Source of the DNA: Gracilimonas sediminicola
Lineage (GTDB): Bacteria; Bacteroidota; Rhodothermia; Balneolales; Balneolaceae
Direction of reading: 5' to 3'
DNA length: 64,000 nucleotides
NCBI RefSeq assembly: GCF_024320785.1
Contig: NZ_JANDBC010000003.1
Coordinates: 496,001-560,000 of the forward strand
Every line of letters begins with the position of its first letter. The first letter of the stretch is position 1. The notes beneath the pieces were generated by a model, which searched no databases, was not told where the DNA came from, and saw nothing but the letters and a program-made list of their open reading frames with translations. Shown here one piece after another: positions 7,925 to 18,100 of the stretch. A program made the translations under genes and the position numbers.

Positions 7925-10816
7925 TTATTTGACCAGCATCATTTTTTGTGTGAAAACCTTTTCCCCTGCCTGCAAACGGTAGATATACATTCCGCTGCCT
8001 AAATTATCTGCATTAAAACTCACAGAATAAGAGCTGGCGGCTTTTCTTCCGTTCACAAGCTCCGTCACTTTTCGCCCCAATACATCAAATACTTCCAGCT
8101 TTACCACCCCCGCTTTGGCTACATCAAAGGCAATAGTGGTACTTGGGTTGAAGGGATTCGGGTAATTCTGTTTTAACCGAAAGGAATCCGGCAGATCATC
8201 GCCTGATGCGTTCTCGGCAGATGTCAGCAATCCTTCTTCGGGAGTTTCAAACTGACGGGTGGTATAAATCCTGAATTCTCCGGGAGCAAGCGTAAACGTC
8301 ATATTTGGATCACCTACGGTAATGGAAGTCCCCTCAAAGAAGTTATACCACTCACCGGATGCCGGAAAAGTCACCTCTGCATCGGCTTCAGTAACTCCAA
8401 AATTCCCGACTACCAATGCATCCGAATCATCATGCTGCAGAACATATATTTTAATGGCTTCACTAAGTTTATATGAAGAAGCATCAGGATTGGTAAACAC
8501 CGGACTGCTTTTTCTGAGGTTGATCAACGAACTCCATGTTTTATATACTTTCAACCGCTCGTTATCATCGTAGTAATTCCACCGGATGGGTTTCTCGCTT
8601 ACTCTTCCCGGATCACTGGCCAGGCAATCTCCATTAGAACTGCCGCCGGGCTTCAGGCACTCGTCTTCGCCCCATCCGTAGCCGAGTTCACCGAATTGCC
8701 ATATCATTTTTGGCCCGGGCATCGGGAAGAAAAATGCACCTACCAGCTTTTGGCGAGCCAGTGCGGTTCCTAAATCTTTGATGTCATAATTACCGGAAGA
8801 ATTCCCAAATTTCTTCTTTTTCAGCATCAGCCACTGTTCATCATGGCTTTCCATATACCCGACAAGATGCCGTTGCTGAAAACTGCTTCTTGATGCGGAA
8901 AGCACCCCAAACAAGTTGGACTTACCATTCTCGTTGTACCCCATGGAGGCTTCTCCGTAGGCAAAATTCATATTGCCCCAAAGCATTACTCCTTTGCCTT
9001 CATGAACCCGATAGTTGGCCCACTCTTTTTCTTCGTTTTCGGTTCCCAGATGCTCAAAAATCACAATAAAATCAGGATCAGCCGCCCATTGGTAGTCGGC
9101 GTATTTTTTCAACAGGTCAACCCGATCTTGTTGATACGCACTGGTACACGAACCATTACTTTCGGTACAATTTTGAGTAAAGCCTTTGGTCAAATCCCAG
9201 CGGAATCCGTCAATTTCATACTCATTGATCCAGTGCTCAATCATCCGTTTTGTGTAGTACTGAGTCGCGGAATACGAATGATCAAAATCGTTGAATACGT
9301 TAAACGCATGCCGAGGCTGTGAATTAAAATAATAGTCGTCATCATTTCCATAAAGCTGATAAAGCGGATTTGCACCGGTGGCATGATTCATTACCACATC
9401 CAAAATGACAGCCATGTCTCTTTTGTGGGCTTCATCCACAAACTTTTTAAAAGCAGTTGGTGTGCCGTAAAATTTATCGAGAGCCAGGTGATGATTCGGG
9501 TTATATCCCCAGCTAAGGTTACCGTCAAACTCACTGACGGGCATCAGCTCAATGGCGTTCACACCCAGGTTTTCGAGGTAATCAAGCGTATCAGTTAACG
9601 TCTGGAAGTTTTTTGTTGAAAGGAAATCGCGGATCAGTAATTCGTAAATCACCATCTCGGTTTTTTCCGGTCGCTGATAATCGGTTGCCTCCCATTGGTA
9701 TTCATCTTTCCCCGGCTGAAGAACAGTTACCCATCCCTGGGTTTTATCTGACGGGTAGGCTAAAAGGTTTGGAAAAGTAGATTCCGGAATATACTGGTCA
9801 TTAAACGGGTCGAGCACCAATTCTGAATAGGGATCCGAAATCCGCAGTTCGCCATCAACCAGGTACTGCATGCCATATTCCTCACCGGGGGTTAATCCGG
9901 TAATTTCAATCCAGTGCCATACGCTGTCGGGATTCAGTGAGTCCTTTTTCATGAGGTAATTCTCATCTACCTTCCACTCATTGAAATCCCCGAGCGCAAA
10001 CACGTAATCTTTGCCCGGGGCAAATAAGGAAAGCGTAGCTGTGGTACCGTCCTGACTGTAGGTTATCCCATCCTGCAGACCCTGAGGGCGATCGGCTTTT
10101 TCAGGGCTCACATCCGGGAGATAGGCAAAGGTAACCGAATCAGTTCGTGTAGCACCCGATTCGGTTACGGCTACCAGTTTGATGGTGTTTTCCCCTACCG
10201 TTAGTGAAGCAGAAGATAAATCCGTAATTGAAAATAACTGCCGTTCGGTATCATACTTTCCGGCAAATGAGCCTTCTGAGGTTCCATTCACTATAAATTC
10301 CGAAGCATTCAAGTCAATGGGGTCGCTATCGGTTGAGGCAACGGTTGCCCAGATTTCATCTTCCTCTCCCACAATTTGGTTATTGGAAGGCTGAAGCTGA
10401 AAAATGAGCGGAGTTGTTACTTCGATGAATGAGTCATTGTTATTTCCGATAGCAATATCGTTTAGCGGATCGGTGAACCACTGCCATTCCGAGCCGCTGG
10501 CATTGTACTGCTCATGAAATTTATAAGCATATCCTGATCGGCCCTCATAGGTTGAGTTACCGCCGCCAACTGTCAGGCTGATGGTTTTATACCAAAACCC
10601 GTTGGCCTGATCTTCCTCCATTAAAGAACCATCGGTTGTACTGATCCGGCCACTGCTGTTATTTCCCCAGTTATTAAACTCACCAGGAACAAAAGCCCTC
10701 ACGGCATCATCGTTTGGGTAGTAGCGAAAGGTGACGTCAATGGTGCTTTGGGCTACAGATATACTTTGGGTTAACAAAAAGACGAGCAGCAATAATATTG
10801 ACTTCAAGTACTTCAT
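7925..10816 (-). CDS. Large secreted GH13 alpha-amylase with CBM48 domains and type IX sorting domain
   Basis: A secreted amylase of 963 aa when started at the ATG at 10816, which gives a clean signal peptide (MKYLKSILLLLVF...SVAQ). An upstream TTG at 10837 would overlap lacI and adds seven non-signal residues. Order: a CBM-like domain with VPGEFNNWGN near 45, an Ig-like region, a CBM48 domain with ALGDFNEW near 280, then the GH13 barrel from about 390. The triad is Asp541 (GFRWDLTKG), Glu588 (VIFEHLG) and Asp659 (MESHDEQW). The last about 85 residues start with QNYPNPFNPSTTI and form a Por-secretion C-terminal sorting domain. This places the enzyme on the cell surface or outside, the first attack on polymer. 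Confidence 0.92.
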   Translation of the reverse strand: MKYLKSILLLLVFLLTQSISVAQSTIDVTFRYYPNDDAVRAFVPGEFNNWGNNSSGRISTTDGSLMEEDQANGFWYKTISLTVGGGNSTYEGRSGYAYKFHEQYNASGSEWQWFTDPLNDIAIGNNNDSFIEVTTPLIFQLQPSNNQIVGEEDEIWATVASTDSDPIDLNASEFIVNGTSEGSFAGKYDTERQLFSITDLSSASLTVGENTIKLVAVTESGATRTDSVTFAYLPDVSPEKADRPQGLQDGITYSQDGTTATLSLFAPGKDYVFALGDFNEWKVDENYLMKKDSLNPDSVWHWIEITGLTPGEEYGMQYLVDGELRISDPYSELVLDPFNDQYIPESTFPNLLAYPSDKTQGWVTVLQPGKDEYQWEATDYQRPEKTEMVIYELLIRDFLSTKNFQTLTDTLDYLENLGVNAIELMPVSEFDGNLSWGYNPNHHLALDKFYGTPTAFKKFVDEAHKRDMAVILDVVMNHATGANPLYQLYGNDDDYYFNSQPRHAFNVFNDFDHSYSATQYYTKRMIEHWINEYEIDGFRWDLTKGFTQNCTESNGSCTSAYQQDRVDLLKKYADYQWAADPDFIVIFEHLGTENEEKEWANYRVHEGKGVMLWGNMNFAYGEASMGYNENGKSNLFGVLSASRSSFQQRHLVGYMESHDEQWLMLKKKKFGNSSGNYDIKDLGTALARQKLVGAFFFPMPGPKMIWQFGELGYGWGEDECLKPGGSSNGDCLASDPGRVSEKPIRWNYYDDNERLKVYKTWSSLINLRKSSPVFTNPDASSYKLSEAIKIYVLQHDDSDALVVGNFGVTEADAEVTFPASGEWYNFFEGTSITVGDPNMTFTLAPGEFRIYTTRQFETPEEGLLTSAENASGDDLPDSFRLKQNYPNPFNPSTTIAFDVAKAGVVKLEVFDVLGRKVTELVNGRKAASSYSVSFNADNLGSGMYIYRLQAGEKVFTQKMMLVK

Positions 10817-10826
10817 GGAGCTTAGG

Positions 10827-11840
10827 TTAAGCGTCAATTTTCTTTCCGTTTACTTCGGTGGAAGTTCTGGTAATTAATTCCGGTGTATAAATGGTTTGGG
10901 AGATAGCCTTGTCCGGTTTGTTCATCCGCTCAATAAGGTTTTGAGTGGCAAAAAAGCCCATATCTCTCATAGGCTGACGAATGGTGGAAAGGCCCATATA
11001 TTCAGCCAGTTCAATATCATCGTAGCCGATTATGGGAATTTGTTTGCCGGTATCCTGCATGGCTTTGAGTGCTCCCACGGCCTGAATATCTGAGGCACAA
11101 AAACAGGCTTCCGGCATCGGATCCATAGTCAGAATTTTAATCATAGCCTCATAGCCGGCCCGTTCGGTAAACCCGTCCCGGTACATGGTATCACCGGTAA
11201 TTACCAGGTTTTTGTCAAAGGCTATTCCAAATTCGCTCAAGGCTTTTTTATAACCCAAAATTCGATCCTGGATGGGCTTGGACGTCTCCAGTGCAGAAAG
11301 CATGGCCACCCGTTGGTATCCATTTTTAAACAAGCTTTTTGCAGCCCTGTAAGCACCCTGGGCGTTATCAACACTCACAGAATCAAATCCTTCGTAGTGT
11401 TCATCCACAAGGGTTATGGGGACATTATACTTCTGGAGTTTGCTCCAGTCTTTATCGTTCAGGTGAATGGAAATGAAGAGATATCCTTCTGCCCACCTGC
11501 GTTTAAGAACGTGCTCTACCTGCTCCTGAATATCTTTATTCGGGGAAATATTGAAGATGCTAAGCTCGTAATTTTCTTCGCTCAGCTTATCCTGTATCCC
11601 TCCCAGTACTTCCATAAAGAAATAGTTCGAGATAACGGGTACTACAATCATCACCGTATTATTCTTACGGCTGGCGAGTCCCTGTGCAAATGCCTGCGGG
11701 TGATACCCCATTTCGTCTGCCACAGCCAGAACTTTCTTTTTGGCTTTGTCAGACACGTTGGCGCTGTTATTGAATACACGGGAAACCGTGGCAATACTTA
11801 CACCTGCTTTTTTGGCGATATCGTATATAGTTGCTGGCAA
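10827..11840 (-). CDS. LacI-family transcriptional regulator of the maltodextrin operon
   Basis: A sugar-responsive repressor or activator. The HTH head TIYDIAKKAGVSIATVSRVF and the hinge-side block SDKAKKKVLAVADEMGYHPQ are classic LacI, followed by a periplasmic-binding-protein-like sensor of about 270 residues. No in-frame ATG precedes the HTH. TTG at 11838-11840 gives MPATIYDIAKK (337 aa, family-typical), and another TTG at 11879 would add 13 residues. The gene lies inside the operon, 10 bp before the large amylase, so it would regulate its own expression along with the rest. Palindrome TGTAAGCGCTTACA before the first operon gene is its likely site. The ligand is presumably maltose or a derivative (inference). 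Confidence 0.9.
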   Translation of the reverse strand: MPATIYDIAKKAGVSIATVSRVFNNSANVSDKAKKKVLAVADEMGYHPQAFAQGLASRKNNTVMIVVPVISNYFFMEVLGGIQDKLSEENYELSIFNISPNKDIQEQVEHVLKRRWAEGYLFISIHLNDKDWSKLQKYNVPITLVDEHYEGFDSVSVDNAQGAYRAAKSLFKNGYQRVAMLSALETSKPIQDRILGYKKALSEFGIAFDKNLVITGDTMYRDGFTERAGYEAMIKILTMDPMPEACFCASDIQAVGALKAMQDTGKQIPIIGYDDIELAEYMGLSTIRQPMRDMGFFATQNLIERMNKPDKAISQTIYTPELITRTSTEVNGKKIDA

Positions 11841-11917
11841 ATCGAGTGTGTTATTGAGAAAAACGCAGGCACCGGTCAAAGTACCTGCGAATAAAGACTT
11901 ATTATCGAGTAATCAAT

Positions 11918-14053
11918 CTACTTGATTAACATCATTTTCTTGTTCTGGGTAAATGTACCTGCCTCAATTCGGTAGAGATACATTCCAGATGCAAGTTTAG
12001 ACGCATCGAACTGAACAGTATGCTGTCCGGCTGTCATGCGGCCATTTACTAATTGAGCTACTTGCTGTCCAAGAATATTGTAAACCGTCAACGTAACCTG
12101 AGTTGCAGATGGCAACGTGAAGTTAATGTTTGTTGTCGGGTTAAATGGATTTGGATAGTTCTGGCTCAGTGAGAATTCTTCCGGTGTAGTAGTGATATCT
12201 TCGTTTTCGTTAGAAACAACTACATCGTTATCACCTTTACCACCGTTACGTACTACAACTGGTCCTTCAGTAGTAGCAAGGATGTATTCGTCATACAGAT
12301 CATCATAAACAGAATCTCCGCGAACAAATCCACCAAATACTACTTCTACTTTAGAACCGCCGATACGAACATTGTGGTCAGCTCCGAAGCCGGCTTCGTT
12401 ATCATAACCGTTGATACCTAATTTGAAGGCACCTACACGGGCATCTCCGGCTACAAAAGACTTGGTTAACGTCCACAGAGAGTCTCCGGCAACTGCGTCG
12501 TTACCTTCTCCGCTGTCATTAAACTTCAGGTCTTCAGCTCCACCGAGAACTGGGCCCCAATCTTCCCATCCACCGGCCAACAATGGTCCGTTACCGGAAA
12601 GGAAATTAATGGTTGAATCCTGTCCACCACCGGCTTGAACATCAGCAGGAAGTGCTGAACTATCTGCAAGGTGGTAGTAAGCTGCACGAAGATCTACCTC
12701 AAATACAACATCGGTATCTTCAGAGAATACATCGTTAGGTGTAATTCCATCGAAGTAAGGGATGTTACCATCAGGTGCGTTCTGAGCCAGGTATCGGCCT
12801 TCAAACAGTCCCTCTTCAGTAACAGTGATCATTTTGTTATCACCACTTTCCCATGTTACAGATTCATCATCATTCACAATAGTGAATTTATATGCGTAGG
12901 TACTTGGGATTGGTTTATCGGTACTGAAAGTAACAGAACCTTCGTAGATACCTTCGGTTTGAGACTCAGTGAGGTTGTATTCTCCAGCACTCCAGTCAGC
13001 TTCAAATGCACCTGTAACAGAAACGGATTCTGTTTGTGGGTCGAAGTTTCCGTTCAGTTCCTGAATAGACATGTCTACCTGGAAGAATAACTCAACTTCA
13101 CCAAAAGTAGCGTTGTTTAAGTCATCGTAATCAAACTCAGGCATTTCCGCTCCGAGGGTAGAATCCATACTTACTGTAAAGGTTCGGTTATCATTTCGGC
13201 CTTCATATCCACCATTAATTCTACCTGAATTGGAATAGATGTGATATTTGAAAGCGTATTCGCCTGGCGACAGAACGAGAGCTTTGGTATAAATACCATC
13301 TTCATCGCTGTCTGTTAAAGTATCAGCAGCAGTATCCCAGCCGTTCATTGATCCGGGGATAGTAACAAAATCTTCTCCCGGCACGAATGCAGCGGAGTCA
13401 ATGATATCGTTCATATCAGCCTGGAATGTGATTTCATAGCCGAATGTGTGCATTCCAAGATCAGAAAAGTCGTTCTCATCTTTAACAATCCATTCTGAAG
13501 ATGCAGCATCGGTTCCAAAAGAGGCTAAAGCAGTAGTGTTACCACTAAATACGTTAGACTTTCGTACCAAGGTGTGATTTTGGGTACCGTTTGATACACC
13601 GGCAACATCCCAACCACTTCCGGGATCATTGTCAGGGTCACCAAACACATCTATAATTGTTGTGTCTGTTCCTGAAATATGGATGACAGCACGTGCATCA
13701 TCACCATTGTGATGAACAGCACTTGGGTAGCTTAGTACTTCATCAGCCATTGTAGTGTCATATAGTGCTGAATCGATTGAGCTGTTTGCAAGAACATATG
13801 TTTGGTATGGTGCAAGACTGGCTCCTGTTGGAAATGTATGATAATACTCCCAGCCACCACCATTTACCGACTGTGCAAGTTGGTAGTCATCTAAATTTAG
13901 TGTATCACCACTTGCATTAAATAGCTCTATCGCCTTGTTATTACTTGAGCCTTCTATGTACTCAGAAATAATAAGGGCTTCTTGTGCCTGTACATTTACA
14001 AACCCTAAAAGGGCGAAAAGTACAGCACTGAATAAGGTTGTAACCTTTTTCAT
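11918..14053 (-). CDS. Secreted lamin-tail/starch-binding-like protein with type IX sorting domain
   Basis: A 711-aa exported protein with a signal peptide to about residue 23 (NVQAQ). Residues about 25-175 form a lamin tail domain (ALIISEYIEGSSNNKAIELF and GDTLNLDDYQLAQ). Two beta-sandwich repeats follow, each starting with a QADMN or QVDMS phrase. The first has VTIPGSMNGWDTAADTL and YAFKYHIY, reminiscent of CBM20/CBM26-type starch binding. A third region near 440-610 contains WEDWGPVLGG. The C-terminus (SQNYPNPFNPTTNINFTLP) is a sorting domain. No catalytic site is recognised. Its place between the PorV-like gene and lacI suggests a surface starch-binding role like SusE/SusF, which is inferred. 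Confidence 0.75.
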   Translation of the reverse strand: MKKVTTLFSAVLFALLGFVNVQAQEALIISEYIEGSSNNKAIELFNASGDTLNLDDYQLAQSVNGGGWEYYHTFPTGASLAPYQTYVLANSSIDSALYDTTMADEVLSYPSAVHHNGDDARAVIHISGTDTTIIDVFGDPDNDPGSGWDVAGVSNGTQNHTLVRKSNVFSGNTTALASFGTDAASSEWIVKDENDFSDLGMHTFGYEITFQADMNDIIDSAAFVPGEDFVTIPGSMNGWDTAADTLTDSDEDGIYTKALVLSPGEYAFKYHIYSNSGRINGGYEGRNDNRTFTVSMDSTLGAEMPEFDYDDLNNATFGEVELFFQVDMSIQELNGNFDPQTESVSVTGAFEADWSAGEYNLTESQTEGIYEGSVTFSTDKPIPSTYAYKFTIVNDDESVTWESGDNKMITVTEEGLFEGRYLAQNAPDGNIPYFDGITPNDVFSEDTDVVFEVDLRAAYYHLADSSALPADVQAGGGQDSTINFLSGNGPLLAGGWEDWGPVLGGAEDLKFNDSGEGNDAVAGDSLWTLTKSFVAGDARVGAFKLGINGYDNEAGFGADHNVRIGGSKVEVVFGGFVRGDSVYDDLYDEYILATTEGPVVVRNGGKGDNDVVVSNENEDITTTPEEFSLSQNYPNPFNPTTNINFTLPSATQVTLTVYNILGQQVAQLVNGRMTAGQHTVQFDASKLASGMYLYRIEAGTFTQNKKMMLIK

Positions 14054-14101
14054 AGTTGCTCCTATGTTTATTGTTATTGTTTCTGCGTGTGCAGTTTCTT
14101 A

Positions 14102-15127
14102 TTAAAAATCTATTTGTAAGGTCCAAAGAATGGGATCTTCCAAATACTCATGGGTCATATAGGTCGCTCCAAAATTGGCGCCTATCCCGTTAAAATCATA
14201 CTTCAGGCCAAATCCTGCGGTCAGTCCCTGATCTTCTATCTGAGTGGAAAACAAACTTCGGTATCCTCCCCTCAAAAACAACAGATCATTGAACCCATAT
14301 TCAATTCCCAGATCTATACTTTCCGAGTTATCGCTTGGGTGTTTAGCATCAATGGCTAACTCAACTTTATGGCTTTCAATATCCAGGGCATCAATGGCAA
14401 CCCCTACTTTAAACAGCAGCGGCATTGGCCAGGAATCGGTACCGAGATACCCTTCCAGCCGGTCATTATTCCCATTTATACTTTCGTCAATATCGATGGC
14501 TTGCCTCAGATCATCACCCGACATTTTCATTTCGTTTCCGAAATTGGTCATCGACATCCCAATTCTCAGGTTTTTGAAATCCGTACGGTAAAATACGCCG
14601 AGATCAACCGCAAAACCGGTGGCCGACTCATTCCAGATCTTTTCCTGTACAAACTTGGTGTTGGCTCCGATAGAAAACTGGTCGGTGATAAATCTTGAAT
14701 AAGAAACAGCAACAGCCAGGTTAGTCGGGGTAAACACCTCTCCGGTTCCTTCCGGTATCTCAATGGTTCTCACCTCAATTTCACCGTGATCGATGGCGCG
14801 TACGGAAAGGGCAAAATTACCAAGATTACCCCCATTTATAACTACCGAAGCATCCTGAATCTGGGAGTCGAGGAACCAGTTCATGTTCGAGAATGTCACC
14901 GTGTTGTTTTCGAGCTGTGCCATGCCTGCCGGGTTCCAAAACATGGAGCTTCCGTCATCAGCAATAGCTACATATGCACCACCCATGGCCGTAGCCTTGG
15001 CGCCAGACGAAATACTTAAAAAAGCGGCGGCTGTAGTTCCAACTTTATCTTGTGCCTGCACATTCGCTGCTAAAACCACGCTGGTTGCTAACAACAAACA
15101 GTACTTGACTGCCTTAACTATGTTCAT
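14102..15127 (-). CDS. PorV/PorQ-family outer-membrane beta-barrel protein
   Basis: A 341-aa outer-membrane protein of the PorV/PorQ (UPF0164-like) group. After the signal peptide (MNIVKAVKYCLLL...NVQAQ) come TAAAFLSISSGAKATAMGGA and DDGSSMFWNPAGMAQLE, the family signature, and then alternating beta strands to a terminal ILWTLQIDF. The ATG at 15127 has AAAGG about 8 bases upstream and is preferred over an ATG at 15142, which shares a base with the previous stop. PorV acts as the acceptor in type IX secretion of sorting-domain proteins. An extra copy inside a sugar operon suggests service for the three sorting-domain proteins made here (inference). Confidence 0.85.
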   Translation of the reverse strand: MNIVKAVKYCLLLATSVVLAANVQAQDKVGTTAAAFLSISSGAKATAMGGAYVAIADDGSSMFWNPAGMAQLENNTVTFSNMNWFLDSQIQDASVVINGGNLGNFALSVRAIDHGEIEVRTIEIPEGTGEVFTPTNLAVAVSYSRFITDQFSIGANTKFVQEKIWNESATGFAVDLGVFYRTDFKNLRIGMSMTNFGNEMKMSGDDLRQAIDIDESINGNNDRLEGYLGTDSWPMPLLFKVGVAIDALDIESHKVELAIDAKHPSDNSESIDLGIEYGFNDLLFLRGGYRSLFSTQIEDQGLTAGFGLKYDFNGIGANFGATYMTHEYLEDPILWTLQIDF

Positions 15128-15141
15128 TGTTTGACCTTTCA

Positions 15142-18100
15142 TTATTTAATAAGTGCAATTTTTCCTGTTTTAGTACCAACGCCCGGAGCCTTCAGGTGAT
15201 AGTAGTAGACTCCATACGCCACATCAAGATTTTCTCTTGTGCGCAAGTCCCAGTCAACATATCCGCGATCGATGGAAGCATCGTGCTGAAGTTCACGTAC
15301 CAGTTCCCCCCTAACTGTGAAGATTCGTATCGTTGAACCCTCGGGTACATTCTGGAACTGAATTTTGCGTTCCCCTCGCCCACTTGTGATAGTTGGCGGT
15401 AATTTCCCTTCCCAGCTGGCTGCGCTTACATATGGATTCGGCACCACTCTTACCTGATCGAGCCTGTCTTTAGCTGACTCATTATCTACGTTAGATGATT
15501 TGGTGGTGTACGAATAGGTATCACTGGAACCAAAAGACTTATACGTCTTGATTTCATAAATATCGCCGGCTTCCGGCAGGTCTCCGGTTGGCACGCGCCC
15601 TTGTCCCAGCACTGTTTCATATACAATTCGGAATTCAAAAACCGGGCTTAGAGAATCACCAAAGCTGTCGTAGATATAGACGAATTCACGATCGCCCAGT
15701 CTTCCGTCCTGAGTGCCCTGGGTTTCATCAAAAGCGAATGGCACTTCTTCTCCGGTAACGGTATTGGTTACGGTGAAGTTGACATCCACAGCCGGTGTAT
15801 TTCTGGCACTTGGTCCGGTACCATTCACCGTATCAAGAGAGGTTGCAACATCCTGATCAAAAAATTCAATTTCATAATCATATGGAGCTTCGAGAGCGGT
15901 AAACTGCCAAAACGGACTGTTACTCAACGTTCCATCACGAACCAGAACATCAATTTTAAGGGAATCATCGTCTGCCCAGCCTGATTCGTCCTGATTTATA
16001 CGGGTTTCATCATTCTGGAAAGCCAGTCTCATTCCGTCAAAAATATTCGATTCTGAATCAGAAAGTGGCACATCGGAAAGTATGATGTCGCCATTGTTAA
16101 CCACAGAATAGGTTGTTGCCGGGTAGGTATTCCCCGGGAAGCGTACTTCATACTCTGCATTCTCCTTCAGGAATACCGGGTCCAGTACTTCCACAAATAC
16201 ATCACCGGTTGCATTACCCTGTGGGTGGCCTACATCTCCAACAACCGATCCGGCCTGAAAACCAAGAACAGGTGTGTTTGGCTCAACTTCAACAACATTA
16301 ATATCTGTTACCGTGGAACCATCATCCCGAATAGTTACCGAGAAGTTATTCTCAGCGGGATAAAAATCGATGCTTCCCCTGTCGTATGCAGCAAGTGCAT
16401 AATAGTAGGTTTGTCCGTTCACAACATTGGTATCAACAAAGGAGTGTTTAAGGCCGGTATCATCCCCTAAATAGAATGGAACGCCACGTACACGATCGGC
16501 AAGATCGGGATTGTACACATAAGTCGGGTCGTTCTGTCCGGTTGAGGTGTCTTCTGCTGCCTGCCATAATCCGTTGATTCCATTATCCAGATCAAACTGT
16601 GCGATCGGCTCCAAAAGAGCATCATTCCCAAAGGCATCTGTAATACGGCCCGGATCCAGGAAGTTGGGATCGGTACTTTTGAAGATTTTGTAGCCCTCAA
16701 AATCCTGTCCTAAAATCGGGTCAATACTTTCTTCGGCTATACTATTCCAGTACAGGGTAACCCGTTCATCTCCAACGGCTGCTTTAAGGGTTGGTTTTTC
16801 AGGCGGACGGGCAAAGTTATAATTCCGGTTATAGATTTCCTGAATAGTCTGCACGTTGTTGGTGATGTTGGCAAGGTCTTCACCAAATACCAGGGCAAGT
16901 GAGAATCGAATGGTTTCGCCCGGTTCAAGTCGGAAATATCCCGAGCTAAAGATAAAGTCACCATCTACACCACCAGCCTGCCTGTCTTCGTTAAGCTGAT
17001 TATTTGGGGTGAAGAAGCCCGGAGACATCGCATCCCAAACCTGGGAGTCTTCATTCAGGCGAACAGCACCCGGAGGTGTAAAATAATAGAAACTTGAAAG
17101 ACCAACCTGATCTGTCTCGTCCACATCAAGGTTTTCAAAATTGGGTTCACCAACGGTGGGTACGCCATCTCCTTCACCGGCATCACCGGTTCCGGATACA
17201 CCATCTGCACCCACATCATCGGTAAGCGGGTTCCAGTCAGAGTCGTTGTCAATTCCGTCCGAACCGGATTCATCAATCATAGGGTTTAACAGACCATGGG
17301 TGATAGAATCTTGGCGGGTTGGTGCACCATTACCCACATCTTCGGCAAAACCGAGGTAATTTTTGTAATACAATGCAGGAAGGAAGCGAATGCCACCGGT
17401 AATTTCCTGCTGGCGTCGCTCAAAGTGCAGCAGCTGATCTTCATCAATCAATCCATCCAGGTCATCGTCAATAAGATTCTTCTCGGTTACTGTAATCGTC
17501 TCGTTTCGGTTCTGAACCTCTTTAGTTACTTCTTCAAGAGTCATTCCGGGAGAAAGCTGATACTCTATACCCTGAGATGTTACCGTGGTAGTTCCGCTTC
17601 CCAGGAATACAAACGAGCGTTCGCCTGTCTCTTGATCAATCAAAATAATGGGATCGCCTTCACTTAAAGTGCGAGGCTGAAAATCCTGACTTTGAAACAC
17701 GTTACCTTGTCCGGCAAGGGATGGGTCAATATAAGGGAATCCGTCAATGTTTAACTCATTAGGATCGCCATCACCATCGTTATCAATACCATCTTCAGGG
17801 TCGCCGGGACTTTCCATAAAGGCGTACCCTACATATCCCACGTCGTTACCGTCGTTGTTGGTTCCATCGGCATCCCATGAGTACACAATTCGGTTAGCCT
17901 GATCAAAGAAAGCCAGGTCATCCTGCGTATCTCCTGAACCGGTAACGGCACTTTCTCCGGCAGCTGTACCTACAACCAAACCGACAGATACCCTCGGATA
18001 GGTCGTGGTACTGGTGTTTGTCAATTCGTAGATATAAAACATGGCGTCCTGAGCCAGGAACTGAGACCATTGAAGGCCACGCACGCTCATAGCCAGCCCC

